From NCBI GenBank assembly GCA_019192455.1, contig JAHCML010000007.1:1-46333 (forward strand): a stretch of 46,333 nt of DNA, read 5' to 3'. A program made the position numbers and the translations under genes. Positions 35,501 to 43,890 of this stretch are shown in pieces; position 1 is the first letter of the stretch; every line of letters begins with the position of its first letter. A model generated the notes under the pieces. The model saw only the letters and a list, made by a program, of their open reading frames with translations, was not told where the DNA came from and ran no database searches. The stretch comes from Alphaproteobacteria bacterium SS10. GTDB lineage: Bacteria; Pseudomonadota; Alphaproteobacteria; TMED2.

Positions 35501-38377
35501 AATGGCGGTACTGGCGATAACCTGTTTATCGGCGGTGCGGGCGCGGATCTGCTACTTGCTACAGGTACCGAGGACATCATTGTCGCCTCGGTCCCTGATG
35601 TCGATGGCGATACGATCAGCGGCTTCGACAGCGATGACTTCCTATTGTTTGAGAATGCTTTTGGCCTGTCTGTCGCAGACTTCTCAATAACTCAGAGCGG
35701 GAGCAACACGGTTATCACCGTGGATGATGGTAACCAAAGCTCGTCCTTTGAGTTGGTTGGTTTGTTTGATGTGGACGCGGTCAACGACTTCACAGACGAT
35801 CCGGAATTCGGCGGCACAATCATCGACCTGATCCAGCTCACCCAAATCGGCGATACAGTAGTTGGCACCGAGCTGGCGGATGAATTGGACTTCGGCGCTG
35901 CCACCGCTTCGTTGCTGATCTACGGCCTCGAGGGTGATGATGAAATCCTCGCGGGTGTCGGCGCTGATACAATCTTCGGCGGTGCTGGTGATGATGTACT
36001 GCTAGGCGGCCTCGGCAGCGACTTTATCGATTTGGGTATCGGTCAAGACATTGCTGGTGGCACGTTGGCCGAGCTTGATGGCGACACGATTGTCGGCCTC
36101 GGTGCCGATGACGGTGTCGGCCTTATCGACGGTGATGCCCTTACACTAAACGAGGTCACATTGACCGTTATCGGTTCGAATACCGTGGTTGATCTGACGC
36201 TTGGTGGCTCAGCTGCCAGCTTTACCTTGGCTGGTGTGTTTGATGATGTTGCCCTCGTGGATGATCCAGAGGCCAAGATCCTCACCTTCGTGCCGGGTGA
36301 GGATACCAATGCAGCCGCTGGTGACACGATTTATGGGACATTGGCCGATGATCTGATCGACCTGATGGGTGGCGGCGCCACGATAGTCGATGCAGGCGCC
36401 GGTGCTGACACCGTTACTGTCGAGAATGGTGACAACCTGCTGTTAGGTCGCGCCGGTAATGACATCCTGATTGGGGCTGATGGAGACGATAGCCTTGAGG
36501 GTGGAGCAGGCGCTGACTCGCTTATCGGGGGCCTGGGCAATGACGTCCTGATTGGTGATAGCGGCGCTGATACGCTGGATGGCGGCAACGGTGACGACCA
36601 ACTGGTTGGTGGCGCTGGGATGGACCTTATTCAGCTGGGCGCGGACCAGAATACCGTGATTGCTTTGGAGCTGGATGAGTTGGCCGGTGACACGATTTCT
36701 GGCTTCACCGCTGACGATCAACTTGTTCTTGCGACCCTGTCTGGCATTGATGCTAGCGCCATTACCTTAACCAGTGGCACTGATCGAACGGATGTCACAA
36801 TCAGTGCTGGCGGCTCCAGTGCGAGCTTTGTCTTGGCAGGTAACTACCTACTTGATCAAGTCGTTGAGGACTTCAGTGATCCGATCTTGGGTGGCACCTT
36901 TGTCACCTTCACTGAAGACACGGGAACGGGTGGCGGCGATACCGTTAATGGTACGGCTGGCGATGACGTCATCGATGTGCCAGCTGGTGGTGCCACCTTT
37001 ATTGATGCCGGGCCTGGTGCCGACACTGTGACCACCACTGACGGTGACAACGAAATCCTAGGTCAGGGCGATGACGATTTGGTGATTGCCGGCATCGGTG
37101 ATGATACCGCCCGGGGCGGGGACGGTGATGACATCGTCTATGGCAACACCGGGAATGACGATGTCCGCGGTGAGAATGGCGACGATACCGTCTATGGCGG
37201 GTCGGGTGCCGACACGGTCCATGGTCTTGAGGGCGCCGATCAACTGTTTGGTGAAGACGGAACCGACACTCTCTTTGGCGGCAATGGTGCTGACATCTTG
37301 GATGGTGGCGCTGGTGATGACGTGCTGTGGTCTGATGCCGGGGATGATCTGGTTTATGGCGGCGCGGGTAATGACACCCTGCGCGGTGTGACCGGTGCCG
37401 ATACACTCTACGGCGACGCTGGTGATGACCTATTCTACAGCGGCTCCGACGCCAATCTCGCTTATGGTGGCGATGGTGACGATTACCTTCGTGGCCAGGC
37501 CGGCAACGACACCCTATATGGCGGTTTGGACAATGACCGTATCGATGGTGAGAACGACAACGATGTTCTCTTCGGTGATGCGGGTGTCGATACGCTAGAG
37601 GGTGGTGACGGCAACGACCTGCTCGATGGTGGGGCGGATAACGACGTCCTCTACACCGAAAATGGCGACGACACCGCATTCGGTGGTGATGGCAATGACA
37701 ATGTCTTGGGGCAATCCGGTAATGACTTGCTCTATGGCAATGCCGGGGTCGACACCCTGCGCGGTGATGTTGGTGATGACACGCTTTACGGTGGCGGTGA
37801 TCGCGACGTTATCTTCGGCAACACTGATAATGACGTAGCGTTTGGCGGCACGGGTGAGGATGACATCCGCGGCGGCACTGGCCAGGACACGCTTTACGGT
37901 GGGGCAGATAATGACAAGCTGCGTGGTGAGGCAAATGACGATGTACTAATCGGCGAGTCAGGCCGCGATCAGCTGATCGGTGGTGATGGCAATGATGTTG
38001 CCTATGGCGGGGATGGTAATGACACCATTTGGGCTGAGGGCGACAACGACATCCTCTATGGTGGTGCCGATAATGATCGCCTGTTTGGCCAGGATGGTGA
38101 TGACACCATCTCCGGTGACGGTGGCAATGACACCATGCAGGGTGGCGCGGGCGCTGATCTCTTTGTCTTCGACTTCAGTGGCGGCCTGACCGGCAGCGAT
38201 ATCATCCAGGATTTCTCACTGACTGAGGATAAGATCCAGGTGGTCGGTGTTGATGCCCAAACCCTAGTTGCCAATACGGCTGATGTGGGGGGCAATGCGA
38301 CAATTACCCATGCCGGCGGTACCATCCGGCTTCAGGGTATCGATGTCGCTGATGTTGATGCCAGCCTGTTTGTCTAA
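26573..38377 (+). CDS. Giant RTX/cadherin-like type I secreted protein
   Basis: The 3934-residue acidic protein has several layers. Residues 1-~340 are a non-repeat, AT-rich part with a helical stretch and a glycine-rich hydrophobic segment (~224-285). RTX blocks lie at ~345-420, ~570-645, ~1085-1125 and ~1240-1275. Four cadherin-like plus Ig-like units occupy ~1350-2165. Long RTX blocks follow at ~2170-2480 and ~3490-3865, with seven ~80-residue cassettes (DLDGDTI type) beside the RTX blocks. The end resembles serralysin-type C-termini (DLFVFDFSGG, then DIIQDFSLTEDKIQVVG), a type I secretion signal. There is no N-terminal signal peptide. It is probably a calcium-stiffened surface or matrix adhesin; pore-forming by the hydrophobic part is an alternative. 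GGGA lies eight bases before the start. Confidence 0.92.
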   Translation: MTSSSSLVELLSFEDPVKDLTTLELVALENNNPTGSVLDQLVSEYTQLHDESLDRLLKSLDAVFDSSSVLDEFFNAASNSLSSVLSDLQSGKITKLEAAYKINSLNNILNYYQGFVGERGLVPDLYDFYASNQGFTQQYIDKANLNYQKILSETGESFTDDGFAQYLANNTKNPDFAQLQKLVKGASVAGRIGDVLNVVNVGAEVLQAANQEGVDAAFDIINEEGSVVVGQIAGSYVGAKIGLAAGGVIVTFAFAPLSVPAILTLGLFGVVGSAAGSLFGEAVAQPIIGDDLEDFFRLVTGNQDFEILADAAEIFDYSSLTFDYVGTESGDFYESILTSDGSALWGEGGNDTIIGGGGADTIVGATGDDSLAGGLGDDFILGSEGNDRIDGGDGTDELHGRAGDDFLTARLGENFLIGGLGSDTYQVPAEVIAAGNHIIAERDQVLEFGDDDTTDLLILPGDSSFIDLVIQGNITGGIIIEKATSDPMADVPVDVFGGFELGTQQDLVFNYVDGGSVSIIGHFVKELPFNENQPLRVEKLVVGDPDNPSFEFELNAENEKTFGEGARGSDSADLMVSGANDGLIYGFGGDDLILGSQQNHNERFYGGDGADTILGNKGADELFGGTGTDYLSGDLGADTFAGTFAELEGDRIVDYQPGVDIIQVSNGKGLLAEDFSFNFDSGAGVTQVSYQMGLQSGSFFVDGEYNRIDVDNGDLELSFESLSQPTIYIGSDDVAGFGEHSFLYYSPTGDIQEGANSGARIIRGGPGNLPDADFQFFASNIGIEIANADLSADALDFDAPVLSVVYDDPALTFADPDGDGLAPTVISGESGAFGFKPIVVGSLATNLWADLEDFAASLGTYQSNLSIPGARDIYFAVENYNPVGTNSNSVINTVLSSIDIDLRDNLPFERGSITEDQEAIQFVGNLGLLDSLGDDTFYTYFNENAVTGGADLQRTVFKSAGGDNTIVLEYGGAVDIENDQFLDSNNTIIIEGWNFSEVNLEGPSDLDLNYRVLDPDENAVSNDIVSISNFGIDLPFIGVTFNSLTWGGTHFLFQFDDLVTAPVSGRDDILNAEAARTVALFDGAGGDDEIIGGAFEDTIAGGDGDDSLSGGMSGDTLAGGADDDLYFSRLRDFDGDTLIDYEQGEVVRVSDNAFLTLDNFTFFFDGTSTQVTITTEDESATFTVAGNYNSVDITGADLVFELVPSLNITGTVISEVIYGGPLGDQLFPLLGDDTVNGLGGDDLLDGGGGADIIIGGQGADTITGGEGADTVQGTLSDLNGDVITDYQAGDVIEVTDAPDLSDSDITLTPSGGTTTVTIADPGGDITLTLDGEFDTVSVSGPGAINLFPVGFNFTPVVTSGQTLSVVENASVGANVGTAQAVDDNAADTLQAWQIVGGADSALFEIDGATGEITVATDAIIDFEADPDLEVVVAVSDGTVTSAAEAIAIEVIDFNEAPIAEDDAFSIELGGAVNGNVLANNGAGEDSDPDAGPAPTVVEETVTSNQGIAVTLLADGSFTYQSDGAFTGLDSFTYTLTDGVFTDTATVTIDVTPAGVNAAPVVTAGQSFTVDENAVGGTPLLPLAGVMATDANPGDTLQGWAITGGADAALFDINATTGELSVAAGALLNFEADADLEIEVVVSDGTVLSVAQAVAIQLNDVNEVPIAADDSFAVVSGATLNGDLFADNGNGIDDDVDAGDSFDALAETVTTSQGGTVTIEADGSFSYQAQAGFVGVDSFTYTIADQAGLTDQATVSINVVPSNDPPVISSGQTFAIDENTAGGTVFGPVLASDPDIGDVLQNWTVVGGDGAALFGIDAITGQLIVASGAVLDFESGSNSFALDVTVSDGSLTSAVQTVSVTLNDINEAPTAEDDAFNVVAGELLSGDVTSNNGNGADTDPDFGDVLTITAGTISSAAGFDVVISSDGGFDYLADDTFSGADSFTYTVTDSGGLTDTATVTINVEAENTPPTITTTSLAINENSAIGTVVGTLEAFDPNSGDILENWEILPTFGSDSFTVDPNTGVVTFVSGSLNHEVTSQINILVTVSDGTDTSAVESVPIVILDVNEAPIAQPDTGFSIPLGETISGNVLVDNNAGVDTDPDEGDTISAIAEEVTSLNGGTATIDADGNFLYQAPLKAVGPDQFTYRIRDAAGLETTGTVSVDVLDNPDIFIGGPDDDLFDGDDSVSPIGDENDPDLAYGNGGNDELDGGDENDTIYGGDGNDTLTGGDGADLIYGEDDDDLIYADAGADTAHGGAGNDVIYGLDGDDTLSGEDGDDLIYGGFGNDLIDAGAGADTVWGDFQDGNFVGGADTIYGGTGNDLIYANLSTDLVHGGDDADSVFGGQSADLLFGDGGNDLLSGNRESDTIVGGGGADTIFGDVVISEAGGDSLLGGNGTDLVYGNEGNDTVYGEAGNDTLYGGQGFDDIYGGDGSDLIFGGVATDTIRGAAGDDTIIDFDANGVLFGFTGDDIIVGGSGAIVDGGGGSNLLIGLENTVIYGVGDNDLIIGFDNAAIKLGNGGGIITGGGGSVEFNGQLITQVVEGVGGGFTVNGVDAVLQGDRVIIGDANPIIIGDIANYNISVVSLPEAGSIFDETTDTIFGDIVIDVDGNENFEDVADLLSGGAANEFISGGELSDTIYGGAGNDLLQGGSGGDRLFGGVGDDLILIDDGGDPSVDIAYGGDGQDLISMNAGGDIAYGGLGRDTVVITDVGTSISLDAKVFDVEQVAIRQISDLPSTISYFADDDITLSVEMDQATVNTGTANEHILIGTGLGAEFAVVNSGAGHDAIFINATQSVSVNAGSGHDEVQVDGGAVATLTGGAGDDDLTTGAGNDFLIGGSGRDILDGGAGADAFIGTLADLDGDIIYGFENNDVIQILDQFGLTENNFKLFQADQLTFLQISAGTTLSTMVFAGQYDTINIIDGGPGTVFQVISSADQLDLIDGTSDDDTLIASPRNESIDAGAGDDFIDAGAGDDVINGGTGDNLFIGGAGADLLLATGTEDIIVASVPDVDGDTISGFDSDDFLLFENAFGLSVADFSITQSGSNTVITVDDGNQSSSFELVGLFDVDAVNDFTDDPEFGGTIIDLIQLTQIGDTVVGTELADELDFGAATASLLIYGLEGDDEILAGVGADTIFGGAGDDVLLGGLGSDFIDLGIGQDIAGGTLAELDGDTIVGLGADDGVGLIDGDALTLNEVTLTVIGSNTVVDLTLGGSAASFTLAGVFDDVALVDDPEAKILTFVPGEDTNAAAGDTIYGTLADDLIDLMGGGATIVDAGAGADTVTVENGDNLLLGRAGNDILIGADGDDSLEGGAGADSLIGGLGNDVLIGDSGADTLDGGNGDDQLVGGAGMDLIQLGADQNTVIALELDELAGDTISGFTADDQLVLATLSGIDASAITLTSGTDRTDVTISAGGSSASFVLAGNYLLDQVVEDFSDPILGGTFVTFTEDTGTGGGDTVNGTAGDDVIDVPAGGATFIDAGPGADTVTTTDGDNEILGQGDDDLVIAGIGDDTARGGDGDDIVYGNTGNDDVRGENGDDTVYGGSGADTVHGLEGADQLFGEDGTDTLFGGNGADILDGGAGDDVLWSDAGDDLVYGGAGNDTLRGVTGADTLYGDAGDDLFYSGSDANLAYGGDGDDYLRGQAGNDTLYGGLDNDRIDGENDNDVLFGDAGVDTLEGGDGNDLLDGGADNDVLYTENGDDTAFGGDGNDNVLGQSGNDLLYGNAGVDTLRGDVGDDTLYGGGDRDVIFGNTDNDVAFGGTGEDDIRGGTGQDTLYGGADNDKLRGEANDDVLIGESGRDQLIGGDGNDVAYGGDGNDTIWAEGDNDILYGGADNDRLFGQDGDDTISGDGGNDTMQGGAGADLFVFDFSGGLTGSDIIQDFSLTEDKIQVVGVDAQTLVANTADVGGNATITHAGGTIRLQGIDVADVDASLFV
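28488..28725 (+). repeat. Inter-RTX cassette copy 1
   Basis: Encodes a ~80-residue unit beginning AGTFAELEGDRIVDYQPG and ending in a short beta stretch (FFVDGEYNRIDV). The pattern is xGTLxDLDGDxI, then a hydrophobic turn, a T-x-V strand and (V/L)xGxYDxI. It recurs six more times in this protein, always next to an RTX block. Confidence 0.7.
29941..30180 (+). repeat. Inter-RTX cassette copy 2
   Basis: Same unit: RLRDFDGDTLIDYEQGEVV, then TSTQVTIT and FTVAGNYNSVDI. It follows a short RTX block. Confidence 0.7.
30379..30610 (+). repeat. Inter-RTX cassette copy 3
   Basis: Same unit: QGTLSDLNGDVITDYQAGD, TTTVTIA, LDGEFDTVSV. It joins directly to the cadherin-like region. Confidence 0.7.
30625..33070 (+). 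repeat. Four tandem cadherin-like plus Ig-like units in the RTX protein
   Basis: Four units of ~204 residues (about 612 bp each). Each starts with a cadherin-like domain (xSGQTxxVxEN, LFxIDxxTGExxVA, LxFE, VxVSDG) and ends with a cadherin-tandem/Ig-like domain (NEAPxAxDDxF, GxVLxxNxG, DPDxGD, DGSFxYQ, DSFTYTxxD, TVTIxV). The copies begin near 30625, 31235, 31850 and 32465. They are diverged in DNA, so the array is old. Confidence 0.85.
33080..34020 (+). repeat. Long RTX nonapeptide block I
   Basis: About 30 GGxGxDxUx nonapeptides in tandem, such as GGDGNDTLTGGDGADLIYGED, expected to fold as a calcium-filled beta-roll. It fades at ~33990 into Gly-rich repeats with few Asp. Confidence 0.9.
35121..36915 (+). 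repeat. Inter-RTX cassettes copies 4-7 with short RTX blocks between
   Basis: Four more copies of the ~80-residue unit at about 35121-35365, 35561-35835, 36040-36295 and 36640-36915. Key starts are IGTLADLDGDIIYGFENND, PDVDGDTISGFDSDD, GGTLAELDGDTIVGLGADD and LDELAGDTISGFTADD. Each pair is separated by one RTX block, giving a regular alternating architecture of ~500-600 bp per step. Confidence 0.7.
37050..38165 (+). repeat. Long RTX nonapeptide block II, C-terminal
   Basis: About 40 nonapeptides without interruption up to the secretion region, with an 18-residue double period (for example LYGGAGNDTLRG). This is the longest beta-roll of the protein and the nearest to the export signal, the part that folds first outside the cell when calcium is present. 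Confidence 0.9.
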
Positions 38378-38561
38378 GCACGATGTATGGCCACTCCCTT
38401 GATCAGGGGGGGGGCGCATCACCAATGGCTTAACCCGTGGCGCGCGCCATCTCATCAGTCGTTGACCAATTTGAGTACCCCTTTAGGCCCACCTATGCAG
38501 GGCTTGGAATGCCATGGTAGGCTTAGCCTTTATGTGGTCTGACTAACTGGGGCGCTTACTG

Positions 38562-38945
38562 ATGGAAGACGAGACAATCCTGGTCATTTCTGAATCATCC
38601 GCTGTTGGGGATGAGATTACCGGCATGCTCGCCAATGGCTGGTTCAAATGCGAGTTCATCAACGCGACCCAGCAGGTGCCCAACCATCTGAACCAGGCAC
38701 TCAAAACCACCGAGATGCCGCTGATCATCGACCTTGAGCTCAATAACCCAGTTGCTAAACAGCTGGTACGGGGCATCTTGCAAGCAACCAAGCTGGACCG
38801 CGTGATCGCGCTGGCCAAGGATGAGTCCCAAACGTCTAGCCTGAAGACTAAGGGCTTCGTTCATGTCGCGGCCAAGCCGGTGCGGGGCCATGTGCTGATG
38901 ACCCTGATCGGTGAGTGCGTCGGGGAAGAGGAAGAAGAGGCTTAA
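38562..38945 (+). CDS. Single-domain receiver-like protein
   Basis: The 127-residue protein folds like CheY by pattern. ILVISESSAVG forms beta-1, Asp57 in LIIDLEL sits at the phospho-acceptor place, and Lys105 in VAAKPV is the conserved Lys. The acidic pair at the end of beta-1 is reduced to Glu11-Ser12, so metal binding and phosphorylation are doubtful. It ends in an acidic tail (GEEEEEA). There is no output domain. It is convergent with the TrpF-like gene, 6 bp apart. A partner kinase is not adjacent. Confidence 0.65.
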   Translation: MEDETILVISESSAVGDEITGMLANGWFKCEFINATQQVPNHLNQALKTTEMPLIIDLELNNPVAKQLVRGILQATKLDRVIALAKDESQTSSLKTKGFVHVAAKPVRGHVLMTLIGECVGEEEEEA

Positions 38946-38951
38946 ACCGCC

Positions 38952-39632
38952 TCAACCCATTTCTGCTGCTTCTGCTGCCCTTACCGCATCCATAAAGGCG
39001 GTAAGCTTTTGCCGATCGAGCTGATCATCGGTCCGGACACCCGAACATAGGTCCAGGCCAAATGGGCGGACCTTTCTAATCGCCTCGCCCACATTCTCTG
39101 GCTTCAGGCCGCCAGCCAGGAACACTGGCAGCGGTGATCGGCGCACAAACTCGGCACTTATATCCCAATCATGAACACGGCCCGTGCCGCCCAGCTCTGG
39201 CGTTGTGGCGGATGGCTTACCGCTATCCAGCAGGAACGCATCAACATGCGGTGCGTAGAGATCGATTAGGTCGAGCGCCTGGTCATCCTCAACATGGATT
39301 ACCTGCACTCGCTTTACGTGATGGCGGGGGAGGTGCTGGTCGAGTTCTGCATAGGCAGCCACATCGATATGGCTGACGATTTGCACCGTGCTGGGGTGCA
39401 CCTGATCCACATGGTTCTTAATGCCCCGCCCGGTGGTCTCAGAAGTCAGAAGGAAGGTTGATATTGGCGGCGATGCCATCCCGGCGATCTGTGCCGCCAT
39501 TTGGTCATCGATGACCCCTGGTCCCGAAGGCATGGCGCCCACCAGCCCCAACGCATCCGCACCTAGTTCAATCGCCAGCTGCATTTCCTCGGGGTTTTTG
39601 ATGCAGCAGATTTTGACCCTGACCTTACCCAT
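38952..39632 (-). CDS. TrpF-like phosphoribosylanthranilate isomerase family protein
   Basis: The 226-residue TIM-barrel protein keeps the TrpF marks: KICC with Cys9 as general base, LLDSG with Asp136 as general acid, GGTGRVHDWD, FLAGGLKPENV and the phosphate loop DLCSGVRTD. TrpF isomerises phosphoribosylanthranilate in tryptophan synthesis. Usually trpF sits before trpBA; here it is alone between a receiver-like gene and katG. The region near GAMPSGPGVID and the KICC in place of KICG are unusual. It could be a second, specialised copy. Confidence 0.75.
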   Translation of the reverse strand: MGKVRVKICCIKNPEEMQLAIELGADALGLVGAMPSGPGVIDDQMAAQIAGMASPPISTFLLTSETTGRGIKNHVDQVHPSTVQIVSHIDVAAYAELDQHLPRHHVKRVQVIHVEDDQALDLIDLYAPHVDAFLLDSGKPSATTPELGGTGRVHDWDISAEFVRRSPLPVFLAGGLKPENVGEAIRKVRPFGLDLCSGVRTDDQLDRQKLTAFMDAVRAAEAAEMG

Positions 39633-39748
39633 TTTTATGCCGTTTCTTGCGGTCTGTTTTGCTGTTTTTTGTCATTGGTAAAACCTATCGCCGACTTAAG
39701 AAAATTAAATTGGAACTTATCGCAGCCCATCGGTATAGCCAGGGTACC

Positions 39749-39767
39749 CGCGCAAGAGTTTTGCGCG
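39749..39767 (+). promoter_or_regulatory. Hairpin in the katG 5' region
   Basis: CGCGCAA and TTGCGCG form a perfect 7-bp stem around GAGTT, ending 29 bp before the katG start codon. There is no T-run, so it is not a terminator. It may be an operator or stabilise the leader. No OxyR or Fur site could be picked out with confidence. Confidence 0.4.
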
Positions 39768-39778
39768 TCTCACATTGA

Positions 39779-41977
<2,199 letters not shown>

Positions 41978-42007
41978 GCGCCCCAGCATCTAACTGCGAT
42001 AGTTTAG

Positions 42008-42046
42008 AAACAGCCCGTGGCATCCGCTGCGGGCTGTTTTGCATTT
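42008..42046 (+). terminator. Rho-independent terminator of katG
   Basis: AAACAGCCCG (42008-42017) pairs with CGGGCTGTTT (42030-42039) over ten base pairs around a 12-base loop and is followed by TGCATTTT. It lies 31 bp after the katG stop. Confidence 0.9.
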
Positions 42047-42119
42047 TGCAATAACTTGGCATGGTGCTTGCGAGACGCCAACGCGAAGGCGGGAGCGGTC
42101 CAATGAAAAGGATCGAACC

Positions 42120-42842
42120 ATGGAACCCATTTCGGGCAATTTACGGCTAGAGAACCGACTACTTAACCACCAACGTCCACCAACCCCGGTAACGGAAAAG
42201 CCAGAACGGGCAAGGGCCGACGCATTTCCAACAGACCCAAGAACGGGCACTCCTAAACTAGGCAGCTTAGGGCCTGGCGCTGACAAACCGGCAGATATCA
42301 CGGATGTGGTGAAGACCATGAAGACGGTCGACCCTGCACCGGGTTTAAGCATGGCGATGATGGTGCTGAACAACCCAGATGATGGCGCTATCGATGCTAA
42401 TGGCGATAGCATCGTGAACATTCTTGATATCGTTAAGAACAGCCAGGTTGCGCAGAATGCCCAGCCAGCGCCTCAAGCGGGCGATGAGGCTGCCTATGCT
42501 GATATCAAGAATGTGGTTGCATCAATCTCTGCAGGTGAACCGGTGGAGACGATGAACAGCATGGCCTGGATGTTGAACCAGTCATCGACAGCCCCGTCAG
42601 ATGCCCCGTTAGATGCTAATGGCGATGGTGAGATCACCGTCCAAGATGTGGTGATGAACAGTGCAAAACCGGACATGCCAAGCATCCTGAGCGTGGTGCA
42701 ATCGGCTGGGTCAGGTGACCCGGCGATCACCATGCAAAACATCGCCATGACGCTCTATGGCGCCAAGACCCCAACGCTTGATGTGAACCAAGATGGTGCC
42801 GTCACCATCTTGGATATCATGAAGACGATGGGTAATGCCTAG
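42120..42842 (+). CDS. Protein with three EF-hand/dockerin-like repeats
   Basis: ATG 42120 follows AAGGA; the longer frame to 42039 overlaps the katG terminator region and is rejected. The 240-residue protein has a polar N-terminus (~1-57) and three repeats of ~50-55 residues. Each repeat has a helical part (VVxxxxxGxPxxTMxxMAxxL) ending in a calcium loop: DANGDSIVNILD (92-103), DANGDGEITVQD (165-176), DVNQDGAVTILD (221-232). The loops match dockerin type I / EF-hand spacing with Asp at 1, 5 and 12. There is no signal peptide or known fusion partner. Calcium binding is likely; the role is unknown. Confidence 0.75.
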   Translation: MEPISGNLRLENRLLNHQRPPTPVTEKPERARADAFPTDPRTGTPKLGSLGPGADKPADITDVVKTMKTVDPAPGLSMAMMVLNNPDDGAIDANGDSIVNILDIVKNSQVAQNAQPAPQAGDEAAYADIKNVVASISAGEPVETMNSMAWMLNQSSTAPSDAPLDANGDGEITVQDVVMNSAKPDMPSILSVVQSAGSGDPAITMQNIAMTLYGAKTPTLDVNQDGAVTILDIMKTMGNA

Positions 42843-42871
42843 TAAAGGCGAGCTTAACGCCTAACTCGCGC

Positions 42872-42985
42872 TTAATCCGCCCGGCTGAGGCCAGATAGAA
42901 AATCGATCAGCGGGTGCACGGCCAGGCCGAACTCAACGGCCTGGTCGATTACTTTTCCTGACGTCCAATCGGCCATCTCCGCCGG
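42872..42985 (-). pseudogene. Truncated duplicate of the DUF2461 gene 3' end
   Basis: The minus strand encodes about 35 residues (ADWTSGKVIDQAVEFG, then PLIDFLSGLSRAD and stop) nearly identical to the C-terminus of the DUF2461 protein at 43891. DNA identity is about 85% over ~107 bp. An in-frame TAA at 42986-42988 closes the fragment upstream, and nothing before that matches. It is a broken copy left by duplication. Confidence 0.85.
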
Positions 42986-43109
42986 CGGTTAGCTCTACTT
43001 CACCGACAGGCGTAGCAGGCGTCATCTGCGGACTAGGTGTTGCTCCCTATGCCTCGAAGCGGTAGCAAACAAGCCTGTCAGCGTTGTCTTACTGATCCAT
43101 GGATAGCCA

Positions 43110-43805
43110 ATGGACTACCGCAGTTTTCTGAAGCATCTCCACGAGACTAGATCACCAAAGCGGTACTTTGAAATTGGCGTCAGAACCGGACAGAGCATGT
43201 GCTTTGCTAAGCATGCGGCGATCGGCGTTGATCCAGTGGTCGATATTCAAGAGCCGATGCAGGCGAGAGTGTGTCTCTTTGCCATGACGAGTGATCAGTT
43301 CTTTAACGACTATGATGCCCGAGCCCTCTTTAACGGCAAAGGCGCGGACATGTCGTTGATCGACGGAATGCATCTCGCCGAGTTTGCATATCGGGACTTT
43401 GTGAACACCGCTCGGATCAGTGCAAAAGGTTCGCTGGTGATCCTGGATGACGTATTGCCAACTGACATTGATATTGCCGGGCGCGACTGCACAGACTCAA
43501 GTGCCTGGACCGGTGATGTCTACCGCGCCTTAACGGCGATAAAGGTGAACTTCCCAACCCTCAAAATGGTTGTCGTGAATATCAGCGGTAAGGGCCTCGC
43601 CTTTATCAAAAGCCCCAATCTTACAGACGAAGAATTGGATGCCGACAGCAACCGGGAAACCGCGGAGGCTTTGGAGAACACAGATGTTTATCGCGTGAAC
43701 AGCGTTGAAGAATTGTGCGCGCAATATCGGCGCGTAGGTTGCCCTATTCTTTCGCCAAAAGAGGCCGTCACTTGGCTCAAAGGCCGAACCTTTGTCATCT
43801 CCTAG
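43110..43805 (+). CDS. Class I SAM-dependent methyltransferase (Methyltransf_24-like)
   Basis: The 231-residue protein has a glycine motif FEIGVRTGQS (20-29), IGVDP at the end of beta-2, and LIDGMHLAE (Asp85, His88) followed by ILDDVLP, the layout of the Methyltransf_24 family, often linked to sugar or cell-surface methylation. It sits between a complete DUF2461 gene and a truncated copy of that gene's end, so it probably arrived with, or was trapped by, the duplication. No clear Shine-Dalgarno precedes the ATG. Confidence 0.8.
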   Translation: MDYRSFLKHLHETRSPKRYFEIGVRTGQSMCFAKHAAIGVDPVVDIQEPMQARVCLFAMTSDQFFNDYDARALFNGKGADMSLIDGMHLAEFAYRDFVNTARISAKGSLVILDDVLPTDIDIAGRDCTDSSAWTGDVYRALTAIKVNFPTLKMVVVNISGKGLAFIKSPNLTDEELDADSNRETAEALENTDVYRVNSVEELCAQYRRVGCPILSPKEAVTWLKGRTFVIS

Positions 43806-43890
43806 TCCAGCCTGGTTGGGCTTCAGCTAGCAGGGGCTGTTTCGACAGGCCATCGTCAATGATGGCTAGCGGCGACCAAACCTCTCAACA

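Noticed and set aside
36999-37679. 226-residue His/Arg-rich minus-strand ORF
   Set aside because: It is a frame shadow of the GGxGxD repeat, with the biased composition expected from antisense of RTX codons and no start signal.
33080-38165. Dense regular DNA repeats that could be taken for a CRISPR or satellite array
   Set aside because: The repeats stay in one open frame and encode RTX nonapeptides; there are no identical repeats with unique spacers of constant length.
38390-38420. CCCTTGATCAGGG palindrome after the RTX stop as a terminator
   Set aside because: There is no loop of useful size and no T-run after it.
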